Positions 5,858 to 7,261 of a stretch of 7,261 nt of DNA are shown piece by piece. The DNA comes from an uncultured Bacteroidales bacterium. Its GTDB lineage: Bacteria > Bacteroidota > Bacteroidia > Bacteroidales > Paludibacteraceae. The notes under the pieces were generated by a model. It ran no database searches, was not told the DNA's origin, and saw only the letters and a program-made list of their open reading frames with translations. Each line of letters starts with the position of its first letter. Within the stretch, counting starts at the first letter, position 1. Made by a program: the position numbers and the translations under genes. The stretch is from assembly GCA_937915765.1 (NCBI GenBank), contig CALGHE010000053.1:1-7261 (forward strand), written 5' to 3'.

Positions 5858-7054
5858 ATGAGAGCGTTAAAAAAAATAGTGAAAGAGGGCTTTTTCGACA
5901 CGTTCATAGTGTGGAGAGATGAGTTTCGCAATATATTTTCTGATGCGGGAGTGGTGATATTTTTTGTGGTCGCTCCGCTCTTTTACCCTTTGCTGTATGC
6001 GTTTATGTATGACGAAGAAGTGGCAAAGGAGGTTAGGATGGTTGTGGTGGATAACGACAAAAGTTCCAAAAGCCGCGAGTTCAGAAGGCTTTGCGACGCG
6101 TCGCGCGATGTGTTTGTGACCAGGGAGTGCGCAAATATGGCGGAGGCTAAAGAGATGCTCAGACGCAAGGAGGCTTACGGCATAATGGTTATTCCGAAAG
6201 ATTTTCATAAAGATATTGTGAGGGGCGAGAAGTGTTTTGTCCAGCTTTACGCAGATATGAGCAGCTTGCTCTATTACAAAGCTTTTCTGCTGACGCTGAC
6301 GGAGGTGTCCTTGGAGATGGGCGCGGATATTCAGGCGGCAAAGATTCCAGACGCGACAGAGCGCGAGCAGGATGTCACGATTGCGCCGATAGAGTATGAG
6401 AATGTCACATTCTTTAATCCGAAAAACGGCTTTGCGAGTTTCCTTATTCCCGGTGTGCTTATGCTTATCATCCAGCAGATGCTCCTGCTTGGCGTGGGGC
6501 TTTTGTCCGGAGGGGCGCGAGACCGTAACGCTTACAGAAATCTTTTCCCTATTCAGAGACATTACAGCGGAACTTTAAGGATTGTGTTCGGAAAGACTTT
6601 GTGCTATATGATGATTTTCTCAGTCTTGGCAGTGTATCTTGCATGGTTCATACCTAAGATTTTCAGATTGCCGCAGATGGGCGACGGGCTTTCCATATTT
6701 CTTTTCATGCTTCCTTATCTGTTGGCTTGCTGTTTCTTTGCGATGACGGTCACGGCTTTTGTGAAGGACCGCGAGTCGCCGTTTGTGCTTTTCGTCTTCA
6801 CTTCGATAATACTGCTTTTCGTGTCAGGCATTTCGTGGCCGTCATCTGCAATACCGTGGTATTGGAAGTCCTTCTCGTATCTTTTCCCCTCAACATTCGG
6901 GATACAGGGATTTGTGAAGTTGAACACGATGGGCGCGTTGTTGTCCGACTTGAAGCTTGAATTTTTAGGACTGTGGATTCAGACCGGAGTCTATTTTGTG
7001 CTGGCTTGCCTGGTTTATCGTTGGCAAATTAAGTGCAGTTGGAACAAAAAATAG
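5858..7054 (+). CDS. ABC-2-type transporter permease, second of the pair
   Basis: 398 aa, paralogous to the permease just upstream and of nearly equal length. The ATG at 5858 follows AAGGTGA (5847-5853), one of the better ribosome-binding sites in this window, 18 bp after the upstream stop. Layout: membrane segment at about 32-50, extracytoplasmic domain at 51-190, then segments near 193-216, 245-266, 277-300, 308-326 and 371-387. The extracytoplasmic domains align by eye: VVDNDKSSKSR (64-74) and YGIMVIPKDFHKD (107-119) match equivalent stretches of the first permease, and GISWPSSAIPWYW (324-336) corresponds to its GVSFPVSEMH motif. The divergence suggests an old duplication giving a heterodimer, as for YbhS/YbhR. 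It has no Walker A or signature motif. It is the last gene of the block; 115 bp of AT-rich DNA and a new promoter follow. Confidence 0.9.
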   Translation: MRALKKIVKEGFFDTFIVWRDEFRNIFSDAGVVIFFVVAPLFYPLLYAFMYDEEVAKEVRMVVVDNDKSSKSREFRRLCDASRDVFVTRECANMAEAKEMLRRKEAYGIMVIPKDFHKDIVRGEKCFVQLYADMSSLLYYKAFLLTLTEVSLEMGADIQAAKIPDATEREQDVTIAPIEYENVTFFNPKNGFASFLIPGVLMLIIQQMLLLGVGLLSGGARDRNAYRNLFPIQRHYSGTLRIVFGKTLCYMMIFSVLAVYLAWFIPKIFRLPQMGDGLSIFLFMLPYLLACCFFAMTVTAFVKDRESPFVLFVFTSIILLFVSGISWPSSAIPWYWKSFSYLFPSTFGIQGFVKLNTMGALLSDLKLEFLGLWIQTGVYFVLACLVYRWQIKCSWNKK

Positions 7055-7076
7055 GAAGTTGCGACATCTTTTTTTT
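7052..7076 (+). terminator. weak possible terminator after the efflux operon
   Basis: A run of eight T (7069-7076) follows the last stop codon. Before it, AGGAAG (7053-7058) can pair with CTTTTT (7068-7073) through two G-T wobbles around a 9-base loop, and the A-rich bases further out can pair with the T-run. The stem is short and AT-rich, so this is at best a weak intrinsic terminator; no better hairpin is visible before the tRNA promoter. Confidence 0.25.
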
Positions 7077-7169
7077 AATTTATTGCAAATACAACCGCCT
7101 AAGAATGTGGCATATAGCAATGTGAGAGATAAAATGTTCAGTTTTTTTGTTAAATTTGCCCTGCTTTTA

Positions 7170-7201
7170 TTTGGTTGTTATGTCTAAAATACATACCTTT
7201 G
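7170..7201 (+). promoter_or_regulatory. promoter of the tRNA-Cys gene
   Basis: TTTG at 7170-7173, a 20-bp spacer and TACCTTTG at 7194-7201 match the Bacteroidota sigma-ABfr consensus exactly. The predicted start near 7207 gives a 5' leader of about 15 bases before the tRNA. A second TAnnTTTG match (TAAATTTG, 7151-7158) lies upstream but has no -33 at the right distance. Confidence 0.75.
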
Positions 7202-7221
7202 CAACGCAAAAAAGCAAAAAG

Positions 7222-7261
7222 GGTTCCTTGGCCGAGTGGCTAGGCACCGGTCTGCAAAACC
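7222..7261 (+). tRNA. tRNA-Cys (anticodon GCA), 5' part, cut by the window edge
   Basis: Acceptor 5' strand GGTTCCT (7222-7228), T8 at 7229, D-stem GCC (7231-7233) pairing with GGC (7243-7245) around an AGTGG-type loop, then anticodon stem CCGGT (7247-7251), loop CTGCAAA (7252-7258) with T33 and anticodon GCA at 7254-7256, and the start of the 3' stem ACC. GCA reads UGC/UGU cysteine codons. The variable loop, T arm and acceptor 3' strand lie beyond the window. First base 7222 is chosen over 7221 so that T8 and the D-stem fall in their canonical places. Confidence 0.92.

Noticed and set aside
5867..6562. 231-codon open frame on the minus strand, antisense to the second permease
   Set aside because: Low-complexity, His/Arg-rich translation with no family resemblance; the plus strand holds a clear permease in this interval.
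7082..7121. Inverted repeat ATTGC/GCAAT with an inner GCC/GGC as operon terminator or small RNA
   Set aside because: Arms of 5 and 3 bp are separated by unpaired bases, and no T-run follows directly; the predicted hairpin would be too weak.
1..7261. CRISPR array, insertion sequence, toxin-antitoxin or phage defence genes
   Set aside because: No regularly spaced repeats, no transposase or nuclease motifs, no terminal inverted repeats with target duplications; all sizeable frames are accounted for by the six genes described.

Overview
The window looks like chromosomal DNA from a Bacteroidales-type member of the Bacteroidota. Three intergenic regions carry close matches to the Bacteroidota sigma-ABfr promoter (a -33 TTTG/TTG about 19-21 bp ahead of TAnnTTTG). 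Most starts have little or no Shine-Dalgarno sequence, intergenic DNA is very AT-rich, and the proteins read as Bacteroidota versions of their families. No genus can be assigned from the sequence alone.

Layout. Positions 1-271 are AT-rich intergenic DNA with short direct repeats, a possible leftward promoter and the first codons of a possible leftward gene cut by the window edge, plus a rightward promoter near 202-232. Positions 272-1327 encode a membrane protein with a TerB-like helical region and a C-terminal J domain (DjlA-like co-chaperone). A 312-bp intergenic region (1328-1639) carries several dyads and a near-ideal promoter at 1586-1617. From there a tightly packed rightward gene block runs to 7054: a MarR-family regulator (1640-2116), a TolC-family outer-membrane channel (2153-3637), a HlyD-family periplasmic adaptor (3648-4643), and two paralogous ABC-2-type permeases (4655-5839 and 5858-7054). 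After about 115 bp of AT-rich DNA, a second near-ideal promoter (7170-7201) precedes the 5' half of a tRNA-Cys gene (anticodon GCA), which is cut by the right edge.

How the genes work together. The five-gene block is a regulated tripartite efflux operon: two permeases in the inner membrane, the HlyD adaptor across the periplasm, TolC in the outer membrane, and MarR probably acting on its own promoter in response to a small ligand. The arrangement resembles the E. coli ybhGFSR and yhiI-rbbA-yhhJ systems, but no ATP-binding subunit is encoded anywhere in the block, and the tRNA with its own promoter closes it downstream. The energy source is therefore either an ATPase encoded elsewhere or an open question.

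The most interesting points are the missing ATPase and a spaced dyad, CAAC-N7-GTTG, found twice between the J-domain gene and marR. One copy overlaps the marR promoter and is flanked by a further half-site at an exact 11-bp period, making it a good operator candidate. I see no mobile element, CRISPR array or defence system. I do not see convincing evidence of a wholly undescribed system.
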